Below, one piece after another: positions 1-5,534 of a DNA stretch of 24,481 nt. The translations under genes were made by a program, and so were the position numbers. Below the pieces are notes generated by a model. It made no database searches and was not told the origin of the DNA. It saw only the letters and a list, made by a program, of their open reading frames with translations. The stretch is taken from IMG/VR virus record IMGVR_UViG_3300046660_000183, positions 1 through 24,481 of that record; one strand, written 5' to 3'. Origin of the DNA: a virus. Every line of letters begins with the position of its first letter. The first letter of the stretch is position 1.

Positions 1-1
1 C

Positions 2-166
2 CTCTCTGAGTCCTACTACAAGGACTGGGACGGCGGTCGCCTCAAGCGGTTGCTGACCGACGCCGGCGAGGACACGAACACGTACCAGGGCTACCCCCAC
101 GTGAACCGAGAGCGGGTCCACAGGGCTATCGCCAACCGCGAAAACGACACCCCAGAGACCGGGTGA
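2..166 (+). CDS. C-terminal end of an unrecognised protein (gene cut by window edge)
   Basis: An open frame enters from the left edge and ends at TGA 164-166, giving 54 residues. Visible landmarks are YYKDWDGGRLKRLLTDAG near the start and GYPHVNRERVHRAI near the end. The pattern of a helix, then LLxxAG, then a basic GYxxxxRExVxxAI segment resembles the small C-terminal winged-helix or accessory domain that closes several mobile-element ATPases. Candidates are FtsK/TraB-like DNA translocases and DUF3631-type primase/helicase proteins, but 54 residues are too few to decide. The stop codon lies inside the first copy of a repeat (161-171) that continues downstream, and the next genes look like plasmid-transfer accessory genes. 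That context makes a mobile-element DNA-handling protein plausible. This is inference, not identification. Confidence 0.6.
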   Translation, partial: LSESYYKDWDGGRLKRLLTDAGEDTNTYQGYPHVNRERVHRAIANRENDTPETG

Positions 167-273
167 GGCGGCGAAGTCCAGGTGACTTTCCACCTGCCGC
201 CTCACCCACCAGCCTCACCTGGCTTGACCTGCATAAACGAGGTCCAGGTGAGGCAGCAGGGCGCCTCACCTGG
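161..273. repeat. Cluster of five inverted/direct GGTGAGGC-core repeats
   Basis: The core GGTGAGGC or its complement occurs five times in 113 bp. GGGTGAGGCGG at 161-171 is the exact inverse of CCGCCTCACCC at 197-207. GCCTCACCTGG occurs at 212-222 and 263-273, with its exact inverse CCAGGTGAGGC at 244-254. A further direct repeat GTCCAGGTGA is at 176-185 and 242-251. The stretch has no convincing gene. Repeats this regular in non-coding DNA are usually protein binding sites: an operator array, replication iterons, or the clt-type sites bound by TraB translocases in Streptomyces plasmids. Confidence 0.8.
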
Positions 274-364
274 GGCGCCAGAACCCCCGGATTGCGCAGT
301 TTCCCGCCGACCACACAGTCACACCCACCAGATCAACAACCCCCTGACCGAAGGAGACCCGACC

Positions 365-706
365 ATGGCCAACGACGGCCGCATCTACACCGCCAGCGAG
401 CGCTTCCAGATCGCCCGGCTCGCCATCAAGGGCGGCCGGCAGGCCGTCCAGCGCGGCAGCGAGCACGCGGTGGACGCCCGCATCGACAACGCCCTCGACC
501 GCATCGAAGACCGGGCCGCCACCCGCTACCAGCGCGAGGCGGGTGCCGCCTTCGGCCAGCTCGAAGCCGCCGAGGACGAAGTCGCCCGCGCCAAAGCCGC
601 CCTGCGTGCAGCCAGCGGCTCCGAGAAGGCCGCCGCCCGCCGAGCCCACAACGACGCCAAGGACAAGCAGCGCCGCGCCGACCGAGCCGCCCGCAAGTAC
701 CTCTGA
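365..706 (+). CDS. Small Ala/Arg-rich helical protein, possible plasmid-transfer accessory gene
   Basis: The product has 113 residues. The ATG at 365 was chosen because AAGGAGA lies about 8 nt upstream; in-frame starts further upstream run through the repeat cluster and are rejected. The N-terminus (NDGRIYTASERFQIARLAIKGG) is followed by a long charged, alanine-rich stretch (about residues 35-113) expected to form helices or a coiled coil. There is no signal peptide or membrane segment. It is first in a three-gene run with 727-1224 and 1236-1436. Its leader (CTGACCGAAGGAGACCC) is almost repeated before the next gene. I do not recognise a named family; the position and composition recall small proteins of Streptomyces conjugative-element tra/spd operons. 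Confidence 0.75.
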   Translation: MANDGRIYTASERFQIARLAIKGGRQAVQRGSEHAVDARIDNALDRIEDRAATRYQREAGAAFGQLEAAEDEVARAKAALRAASGSEKAAARRAHNDAKDKQRRADRAARKYL

Positions 707-726
707 CCCGAAGGAGACCCACAGCC

Positions 727-1224
727 GTGACTGTCCTGCCCGAGCCGACGCCCACCGCCCCCGCGGCCGGGCAGGCCCACAACTTGCTCACCGACGCTGT
801 CATTGAGGCCGCCGTCGACAACGCCATCGACAAGGCCAGGCGCCAGGGCACCAGCCCCCAAGTCGTTATCGGCACCACCCCGCCCGTACCCCAGCCCGAT
901 ACGCGGATCGCACCCCAGTGGGCGGTCGGTATCGCCGTCGCCTCCATCGGTGTCGGCGCTGGATCGACTGGTCTCGGCTGCGCGGCCTGGCTGGCGTTCA
1001 AGGGCCTGTCGCTCGTCAGCGTGCCCGGCCTCGAGCGGTTCGCGGTCATCGTCATTGCCCCGTTCGCTGGCGCGGCCATGGTGCTCACCGCCCTCGGTGC
1101 CGCCCTCGGCAAGGCCCGTGCGACGATCACCACCATCCACAACCACGGCCCCGTCCACGAGGACCGGCGCGAGATCCGCAGCAAGACCATCGGCATCCTG
1201 GCCAAGACCGACAACCAGCAGTAG
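727..1224 (+). CDS. Two-helix membrane protein, Spd/DUF6251-like
   Basis: The product has 165 residues, starting at GTG 727 behind GAAGGAGACC. Residues 1-63 are soluble and proline-rich. Two hydrophobic helices follow at about 65-91 (AVGIAVASIGVGAG region) and 105-128 (FAVIVIAPFAGAAMVLTALG). The soluble tail is basic, with an HNHGPVHEDRREIRSKT segment and a final TDNQQ. This layout resembles small membrane proteins of Streptomyces plasmids and integrative conjugative elements (spread-type proteins, DUF6251-like). In those systems such proteins act with the TraB translocase at the mycelial membrane. Family placement is by pattern memory only; a phage membrane protein of unknown role remains possible. 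Its stop TAG is immediately followed by the GGAGG-type site of the next gene. Confidence 0.8.
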   Translation: MTVLPEPTPTAPAAGQAHNLLTDAVIEAAVDNAIDKARRQGTSPQVVIGTTPPVPQPDTRIAPQWAVGIAVASIGVGAGSTGLGCAAWLAFKGLSLVSVPGLERFAVIVIAPFAGAAMVLTALGAALGKARATITTIHNHGPVHEDRREIRSKTIGILAKTDNQQ

Positions 1225-1235
1225 GAGGGCCCGTC

Positions 1236-1436
1236 ATGCCGTTCTGGAGGGTCACGGCCCAGGTGCGGCACGGACAGTTCGACTGGCCCGGCACCATCGA
1301 ACGATTCCTGGACGCACCCGACGAGGAAGCCGCGCTCGAGGCTGTCGCCGAGAAGGTGCGCGAGGACGGGCATCACGTCGACAGCAGCAACGCCGAACCG
1401 ATCCCGCCGGCGCCGCCCGCAAGGGAACCGCGCTAG
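1236..1436 (+). CDS. Small acidic protein, third gene of the operon
   Basis: The product has 66 residues with ATG at 1236. The ribosome binding site GGAGGG overlaps the stop of the upstream gene, so the two are probably translationally coupled. The sequence begins MPFWRVTAQVRHGQFDWPG, continues through an acidic helix (DAPDEEAALEAVAEKVREDG) and ends in a proline-rich tail (IPPAPPAREPR). The first half looks like a small beta-alpha fold. There are no Cys residues and no membrane segment. It is last in the run, followed directly by a 14-bp hairpin. Function is unknown. The stop codon TAG shares the palindrome CTAG with the stop of the convergent gene at 1433-1636. Confidence 0.75.
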   Translation: MPFWRVTAQVRHGQFDWPGTIERFLDAPDEEAALEAVAEKVREDGHHVDSSNAEPIPPAPPAREPR

Positions 1437-1636
1437 CCGGAAACGCCCAGGCCCCGGCCGCCATCCTCGGCGGTCGGGGCCTTCGTCGTGCGGGCGGGGA
1501 CGGCACGCGCCATCCACCGGCCGTCGGTGAGGCACTTCGGCGGCATACGGGAGACGAGGCCCAGCGACAGCAGCAGCTGGTAGCCCTCCGCCGTCTCCTG
1601 CTCGTCGTCACCCTGCACCGTGAAACGCAAAGCCAT
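1433..1636 (-). CDS. Small hypothetical protein, convergent orientation
   Basis: The product has 67 residues. The start chosen is the ATG at 1636, giving MALRFTVQGDDEQETAEGYQ, which reads like a genuine protein N-terminus. The 44-residue upstream extension is Pro/Arg/Trp-rich and looks like read-through of non-coding sequence. No strong ribosome binding site precedes ATG 1636, so a leaderless transcript is possible. The first half is compact (TAEGYQLLLSLGLVSRMPPKCLTDGRWMARAV) and the last 20 residues, encoded over the terminator hairpin at 1449-1482, look disordered. It faces the 365-1436 operon and shares the CTAG stop. I do not recognise the family. Confidence 0.55.
   Translation of the reverse strand: MALRFTVQGDDEQETAEGYQLLLSLGLVSRMPPKCLTDGRWMARAVPARTTKAPTAEDGGRGLGVSG
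1449..1482. terminator. Strong 14-bp hairpin, probable terminator of the 365-1436 operon
   Basis: AGGCCCCGGCCGCC (1449-1462) pairs with GGCGGTCGGGGCCT (1469-1482) across a 6-nt loop, with one G-U wobble on the + transcript. It begins 13 nt after the stop at 1436. There is no long T tract, which is common for actinobacterial terminators. It also lies inside the 3' end of the reverse-strand gene. Confidence 0.7.
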
Positions 1637-1785
1637 ACAGGCAGTGTGCCCGGGGTGGTGGGGGAGACGGGGCGGAATGCGGGAAGGGCACCCGGCTGCG
1701 CCATCGGCCCACCGTGTCAACCCTCGGTGCAACAATTGGCTCAGGAATGGCCACGCCTCCCGTACCACCGCCGAGGAGCCGCACC

Positions 1786-2439
1786 ATGCACGACCACGCC
1801 CCTGCTGACGACGGCTACATCTGGCCGGTCTGCGACCCCTGCGGACGGGAACTCCGGCAAGACGAACTCGGCCGCCGCGCCTGCCGTCTCTGTCAGGAAC
1901 GTGTCGACCAAGCGCTCCGCCAACTGCCCGGACCCGACGGCCTGTACGCCCGACTTGCTACCCGGCTCGTTCCTGGCCGTGGCGGCGACGGACTGGCGGT
2001 GTCGTCTTCCCGCACCGCCCCGCTCCCGCTCCGGCTGGAGCCCCTGTCGCTCATGGCGCGCGGCGGTGTCGTCACCGTGCTGCAGGACTGGCGGGTCGAC
2101 TGGCACGATCGCCTCGGCTGGCCCCATCCGCGCTGGCAGGGCAACCTCCAGCAGCAACTCGACCACGTGGCCAGGGCCTTGCGCGTCAACCTCGAATGGG
2201 CTGCCACCGAACACCCCGCCTTCGGTGACTTCGCCCGGGAGGTCGCGAGCCTGGTCCGGCAGTGCGAACGCCAGATAACCGGAGAGCGGGCCGAGCGGCG
2301 CGTATCCGTGGCCTGCCCGTGCGGCACCACGCTGCGGGTCACTGTGTCCACGCCGGGCGCACGGTGCCGTGGATGCGGCACGCAGTACGCGCGAAGCGAC
2401 GTTCTCGAACTGCCCATCGCCGAACGGGCCGCAGCGTAG
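1786..2439 (+). CDS. Protein with two zinc-ribbon-like cysteine clusters
   Basis: The product has 217 residues. ATG 1786 was chosen for its GAGGAG 7 nt upstream and because the N-terminal cluster then starts at once; an in-frame start at 1714 lacks such a site. The first cluster is C16-x2-C19 and C33-x2-C36 (CDPCG...CRLC). The second is at the C-terminus, C177-x-C179 and C194-x2-C197 (CPCG...CRGCG). Between them is a helical region with DWRVDWHDRLGWPHPRW and VNLEWAATEHPAFGDFAREV. Each cluster would bind one zinc ion. Architectures like this are frequent in actinophage accessory regions as small DNA- or RNA-polymerase-binding proteins, but I cannot name a function. It starts 150 bp from the divergent gene at 1636, so the gap probably holds promoters that I could not resolve. 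Confidence 0.8.
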   Translation: MHDHAPADDGYIWPVCDPCGRELRQDELGRRACRLCQERVDQALRQLPGPDGLYARLATRLVPGRGGDGLAVSSSRTAPLPLRLEPLSLMARGGVVTVLQDWRVDWHDRLGWPHPRWQGNLQQQLDHVARALRVNLEWAATEHPAFGDFAREVASLVRQCERQITGERAERRVSVACPCGTTLRVTVSTPGARCRGCGTQYARSDVLELPIAERAAA

Positions 2440-2460
2440 GCGTGACAGGCCCCGTGGTGT

Positions 2461-2522
2461 CCTAAATTTCAATAGAATTGGGGCAGTTGAGACCCCGGCG
2501 AGTGCTGCGAACACTCCCGGGG
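2461..2522 (+). promoter_or_regulatory. AT-rich leader with hairpin before the GIY-YIG gene
   Basis: A short AT-rich patch (2461-2480, containing TAAATT and TAGAAT) stands out in GC-rich DNA and may hold a promoter -10, though no well-spaced -35 is evident. It is followed by a hairpin: CCCCGG plus GAGTG (2493-2498, 2500-2504, one bulged C) pairs with CACTC plus CCGGGG (2512-2522), loop CTGCGAA. The hairpin lies about 13 nt before the AAGGAG site, so it could affect transcription or translation of the gene. Confidence 0.4.
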
Positions 2523-2547
2523 CGTGGCCGATCCCAAGGAGATCGAC

Positions 2548-3162
2548 GTGGCGAAGAATGTCAGAGGGCGGTACTCCGCACCAAAGCCCTTCACGCCCGA
2601 GAGCGTGAAGCCTGAGGCTGGCTGGATTGGCGTGCCGGGTGCGCGACACATTCCTGCTTCCAGTGATCCCGTGTTCCCGCACTTCACTTCCGTGGTCGGT
2701 ACCTGGACGCGGGCGGGTATCGAGATGACTGACGAACTCATGGCCGCAGCCGTGCAACTTGCCACGGCACAGCTGGAACGTCGGATGCATCGACAGGCAA
2801 TCGAGCGGAGCCAGCAGGAGCGGGCGGCTGAAGCGGTGGCCAACATCCCGCCGTCCGGAACCTTTGGCGACGCCCCTGGCGGCGTCGTGTACTACGTGAG
2901 GCGCGACAGGTTCGTGAAGATTGGCACGACGACGCGTTTGCCGGTCCGGATGCGCGACCTGATGCCTGATGAGGTACTCGCCGTTGAGCCTGGAAGCTAC
3001 AAGCTGGAGGGTGAACTCCATCGACAGTTCGCCCATCTCCGCGTTCGCCCGAACTGCGAGTACTTCTTGCTCGGTCCTGAGCTGCGGGAGCATGTAGACC
3101 TTGTCCTTGATCGAGTAGGACCACCGCCCGAGGGGCTCGGAATCAAAGATCTGTTGGGGTGA
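2548..3162 (+). CDS. GIY-YIG family protein (T5orf172/MUG113-like domain)
   Basis: The product has 204 residues. GTG 2548 was chosen because AAGGAG (2536-2541) is 6 nt upstream; an in-frame GTG at 2524 lacks a site. Residues 1-60 are an unrecognised N-terminal region and 60-100 a helix. The domain spans about 112-178: VVYYVRRDRFVKIG supplies the YIG-like strand and KIG motif, R134 is the expected conserved arginine, and LEGELHRQFAHLR plus NCEYF form the conserved acidic helix and end. This is the T5orf172/MUG113 version of the GIY-YIG nuclease fold, common in phages and mobile elements. Nuclease activity is inferred, not shown. Base composition is visibly less GC-rich at third codon positions than the flanking genes. 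It stands alone between a leader hairpin and a terminator, like a morphogenesis-independent cargo gene. Confidence 0.85.
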   Translation: MAKNVRGRYSAPKPFTPESVKPEAGWIGVPGARHIPASSDPVFPHFTSVVGTWTRAGIEMTDELMAAAVQLATAQLERRMHRQAIERSQQERAAEAVANIPPSGTFGDAPGGVVYYVRRDRFVKIGTTTRLPVRMRDLMPDEVLAVEPGSYKLEGELHRQFAHLRVRPNCEYFLLGPELREHVDLVLDRVGPPPEGLGIKDLLG

Positions 3163-3168
3163 GACCGG

Positions 3169-3197
3169 TTAGCTGACTAGCGCCACTTGCTAGCTGA
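3169..3197. repeat. TAGCTGA direct repeat, possible operator
   Basis: TAGCTGA occurs at 3170-3176 and 3191-3197, 21 bp apart (two helical turns), in a locally AT-richer gap. The weak promoter-like pair TTGCTA (3187-3192) and TAATCT (3210-3215), 17 bp spacer, overlaps the second copy. The evidence is thin. Confidence 0.3.
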
Positions 3198-3255
3198 TCG
3201 TTGAATCTGTAATCTCCGAAGTCGATGGTGGAACACCCATCCCAACAGCAACTCG

Positions 3256-3290
3256 GACCCCCGCGAAGCAGAAGCCGCGGGGGTCTTCGC
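3256..3290 (+). terminator. Perfect 10-bp hairpin terminator
   Basis: GACCCCCGCG (3256-3265) pairs exactly with CGCGGGGGTC (3276-3285), loop 10 nt, followed by TTCGCTT. It lies between the GIY-YIG gene and the helix-turn-helix gene. Confidence 0.75.
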
Positions 3291-3306
3291 TTATCCCGGA
3301 GGTGGC

Positions 3307-3534
3307 ATGCCGACCTTCCCCAACCCCGGCCTCCGCGAGGTCTGCGACCGGGACGATCTCGGCACCATCTGGGAAGCAGCCCGCGTGGCGGGCGTAAAGC
3401 CTGGCACGATTCGCGTCTGGGTCTCGCGAGGCAAGATCCAGCCCATGCCGATCGGTAACGGCCAACTGCTCTACCACCTGCCCACCGTGAAGGCCGCATC
3501 CCAGGTCAAGCCCGGCCGACCCAAGGCCGCCTGA
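3307..3534 (+). CDS. Small helix-turn-helix DNA-binding protein
   Basis: The product has 75 residues, with ATG 3307 behind CGGAGGTGG. Residues about 17-45 (DLGTIWEAARVAGVKPGTIRVWVSRGKI) fit a helix-turn-helix: WEAARVAGV as the first helix, KPGTIRVWVSRG as the recognition helix, then GNGQLLYHLP as a wing-like hairpin. This is the MerR/AlpA-like small DNA-binding type seen in phages and integrative elements. The C-terminus is basic (VKPGRPKAA). It is bounded by terminators on both sides (3256-3290 and 3565-3600), so it is probably a single-gene unit. It could be a regulator, an excisionase-like factor or a packaging-associated DNA-binding protein; nothing here decides between these. Confidence 0.75.
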   Translation: MPTFPNPGLREVCDRDDLGTIWEAARVAGVKPGTIRVWVSRGKIQPMPIGNGQLLYHLPTVKAASQVKPGRPKAA

Positions 3535-3564
3535 GACTGGGGCGGTCCGCTCATGCCGCCCCGA

Positions 3565-3600
3565 CCCGCCGTCCGTAACGCCCCCGTCGCGGACGGCGGG
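3565..3600 (+). terminator. Perfect 11-bp hairpin terminator
   Basis: CCCGCCGTCCG (3565-3575) pairs exactly with CGGACGGCGGG (3590-3600), loop 14 nt. No T tract follows. It closes the helix-turn-helix gene unit and precedes the structural-type genes. Confidence 0.7.
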
Positions 3601-3645
3601 GCTTGAACCTTGCGCCACGCGGCGCTCACCTGACAGGAGACCGCC

Positions 3646-4092
3646 GTGGCCAACATCGTCTTCAACGTTGCGCTCGGCCGCGTGGCGACCCTCGCCGCTC
3701 TCCCCTTGTCCAACGACGCCCTCATCGCAGTGCCCATCGAAACGACGGGCATCGTGGGCGACGCGACGATGCGCGACTATGACGACCTCGCAACGCTCCT
3801 CGCTGGCGCGAGCAACGAGCAGACGACCATGGGCAGGAAGACGCTGACCGGCGTCACCGTGACGGTCGACGACACCAACGACCGAGTGGCTGTCGACTCC
3901 GCCGACATCGTCTGGACTGGTGTAACGGGCAACCCGATCAGCGCGCTCGTCATCTGCTACGTGCCCGACAACACCGCACCGAGCGACGCCACGACGATCC
4001 CGCTCGCGAAATTCGACTTCGTGATCGTCCCCGACGGCTCCGATGTCACCGCTACGGTCGCGGATCTGTACCGCGCCAACAGCGCCGCCTGA
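3646..4092 (+). CDS. Probable phage minor structural protein, beta-rich
   Basis: The product has 148 residues, with GTG 3646 behind CAGGAGACC. It is Val/Thr/Asp-rich with alternating hydrophobic strands and only two Cys or Met positions of note. Recognisable stretches are KTLTGVTVTVDDTNDRVAVDSADIVWTGVTG, ALVICYVPDNTAPSDATTIPL and FDFVIVPDGSDVTATV. Proteins of this type recur in Streptomyces phages and prophages beside tail-fibre or decoration genes. An all-beta virion component is therefore the likely role, inferred from composition and neighbours. It opens a three-gene run (3646, 4119, 4980) with tight spacing. It lies upstream of the packaging genes rather than with the main tail module, which is unusual. 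Confidence 0.75.
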   Translation: MANIVFNVALGRVATLAALPLSNDALIAVPIETTGIVGDATMRDYDDLATLLAGASNEQTTMGRKTLTGVTVTVDDTNDRVAVDSADIVWTGVTGNPISALVICYVPDNTAPSDATTIPLAKFDFVIVPDGSDVTATVADLYRANSAA

Positions 4093-4118
4093 CCCCGGCC
4101 GCCCGGGAGGGATGAACC

Positions 4119-4967
4119 ATGGCGCTCATCTCCACCCTCGTCGACGACTTCAACGACGGCATCGTCGACCCGGCCAAGTGGCCCAACAGTTTCGGGACAT
4201 ACAGCGAGACCGGCGGTCGGGCGCGGATTGTCTGCGACACCGGCTTCAACGCGTACAGCTCGGCCCTCAACTACACGCTCGCCGGATCCTCGATCTACCT
4301 ACGCGGCTACGCCCCTGCGGCAGGCGGTGCCACCACGGAGGCGTGGGCGCAGATCCTGATCAAAAGCAGTACCGGCGGCACGGACCTCGGTTTCGAGCTG
4401 AGGGCTCTCACGGGCGAGTTGGTCATGTTCTCGCGCACCGGCTTCTTCGACGCCGGGGCCGTCCTCATCCCGTACTCGGCGACCGCGCATGCGTGGCTGC
4501 GGGTCCGTGAAACCGGCGGCACCACCTACTGGGACACGTCACCCGACGCGGCAACCTGGACGAACAGGCGCAGCCTGACCAGCCCGGCTTGGGTCGCCGA
4601 CACCAACATCGAGTTCCAGCTCATCGCCCACCGCGACAGCGGCACCGTCGACTTCGCCGAATTCGACAACGTCAACGTCACCGGAACCCGCGTCGCCCTC
4701 GGTACGGCCGGCGAGACGGACACCGCGCAGACCCTCGGCGCCCGGAAGACGAAGCTCCTGCCCCTCGCGACCGGCATCGAGACGGCCGTTGCACTGGGGC
4801 GACGCAAGACCCACACCCTCACGCCAGCAGCCGAGATCGCGACGGCCGTAACCCTGGGCTCCCGCGTGGGTGACGACGATATCGACGTGGCCGTCGGCCA
4901 GCCCTACAGCCCGTGGACCGCAGGCGAACCGCAAGGCGCGTCATGGCCCGTGGGCGTACCGCATTGA
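4119..4967 (+). CDS. Lectin-like (jelly-roll) minor tail protein with C-terminal repeats
   Basis: The product has 282 residues, with ATG 4119 behind GGGAGGG. Residues 1-190 fit a concanavalin A/LamG-type sandwich: VDDFNDGIVDPAKW at the start, AWLRVRETGGTTYWDTSPDAATW in the middle and VDFAEFDNVNVTG at the end. This order is typical of carbohydrate-binding domains in tail and surface proteins. Residues 198-249 hold about two and a half copies of a 20-21-residue unit, ETAxxLGxRKTxxLxPA. A short tail (VGQPYSPWTAGEP) follows. Role inferred: glycan contact at the host surface or virion decoration. The flexible repeats look like a linker that can expand or shrink by recombination. It lies between two other probable virion proteins. 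Confidence 0.8.
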   Translation: MALISTLVDDFNDGIVDPAKWPNSFGTYSETGGRARIVCDTGFNAYSSALNYTLAGSSIYLRGYAPAAGGATTEAWAQILIKSSTGGTDLGFELRALTGELVMFSRTGFFDAGAVLIPYSATAHAWLRVRETGGTTYWDTSPDAATWTNRRSLTSPAWVADTNIEFQLIAHRDSGTVDFAEFDNVNVTGTRVALGTAGETDTAQTLGARKTKLLPLATGIETAVALGRRKTHTLTPAAEIATAVTLGSRVGDDDIDVAVGQPYSPWTAGEPQGASWPVGVPH

Positions 4968-4979
4968 GAGGTGGTGGAC

Positions 4980-5279
4980 ATGCAGTTGCCCGCCACTACT
5001 ACCGAGTACGTCCGCATCCCCGTCACCCCGCCCGTCGGGGTCGACATCACCAGCACGCCACCCAAGCTCGCGTTCCTGCCCGTCTCCAACCGGGACAACC
5101 CGACGGTGGCCGACTGGAAGACCGGAGCGTGGGCCAGCGGACCCGAGGCCCGGCTTCTCGTCGGCCCCGATGGCGGGGCAGTCACGCTCGCGCGAGGCGA
5201 CTACCGGGTGTACGTCAGCTTCGATCCGCCAGGCAGCGAGAACATCGTGCGCATGTCCGGCTACCTCGGGATCATCTAG
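4980..5279 (+). CDS. Small beta-sandwich virion-associated protein
   Basis: The product has 99 residues. ATG 4980 is preferred because GAGGTGG sits 5 nt upstream; two in-frame GTGs (4971, 4974) fall inside that site. The sequence has paired strands (EYVRIPVTPPVGVDITS, KLAFLPVSN), a central DWKTGAW, ARLLVGPDGG, and closes with GDYRVYVSFDPPGSENIVRMSGYLGI. This is a common actinophage layout for short structural proteins that resemble an immunoglobulin-like strand order, often encoded beside minor tail genes. Function is not known. Its stop TAG shares the palindrome CTAG with the convergent reverse-strand gene. Confidence 0.75.
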   Translation: MQLPATTTEYVRIPVTPPVGVDITSTPPKLAFLPVSNRDNPTVADWKTGAWASGPEARLLVGPDGGAVTLARGDYRVYVSFDPPGSENIVRMSGYLGII

Positions 5280-5491
5280 CCCCGCTTACGCCACGGCCGG
5301 CCTTCACCGCCCGGCCTCAGCGTCACCTTCGGATCCGGGCCAGTCCGCCGCTGCCGTGCCGTTGCAGCCACCGCGCCCAGCATGATCAGCCCGCCGACCA
5401 CGAGCAGGGCCACGTTGAACTCCTTGACCACGCCGATCATCAGCACGGCCAGGCCAACCACGAACACCCCGAGCACTGCATCAGTACGCAT
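5276..5491 (-). CDS. Small two-helix membrane protein (holin-like layout)
   Basis: The product has 71 residues on the reverse strand. ATG 5491 gives MRTDAVLGVFVVGLAVLMIGVV. Two hydrophobic helices lie at about 5-22 and 26-44, separated by the short charged turn KEF, followed by a basic tail (TARQRRTGPDP...RPWRKRG). This size, topology and charge are compatible with a class II holin, but also with many small phage or element membrane proteins, and no endolysin gene lies beside it. The GGGGGGTGAGC just upstream can serve as a ribosome binding site. It is isolated on the opposite strand among rightward genes. Its 5' end lies 43 bp from the divergent 5535 gene. Confidence 0.65.
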   Translation of the reverse strand: MRTDAVLGVFVVGLAVLMIGVVKEFNVALLVVGGLIMLGAVAATARQRRTGPDPKVTLRPGGEGRPWRKRG

Positions 5492-5534
5492 GCTCACCCC
5501 CCCATTCGCCCCGCTCATGCGAGACCATGGAGCT

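Noticed and set aside
163-726. Upstream extension of the two-helix membrane protein frame
   Set aside because: The extension crosses the repeat array and the whole 365-706 gene in another frame and is Arg/Pro-rich. GTG 727 has a strong binding site.
1715-1720. Perfect TTGACA on the reverse strand upstream of the 1636 gene
   Set aside because: No acceptable -10 hexamer lies 16-18 bp downstream, so the promoter is not supported.
803-2278. Long forward frame across the small-gene region
   Set aside because: Ser/Arg/Pro-rich product typical of an out-of-frame shadow; three better-supported genes with binding sites lie across it.
3168-3245. tRNA-like stretch with GTTGAATC and a GGTGGAACACC hairpin
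   Set aside because: No matching acceptor stem, D arm or anticodon arm can be drawn; arm spacing is wrong.
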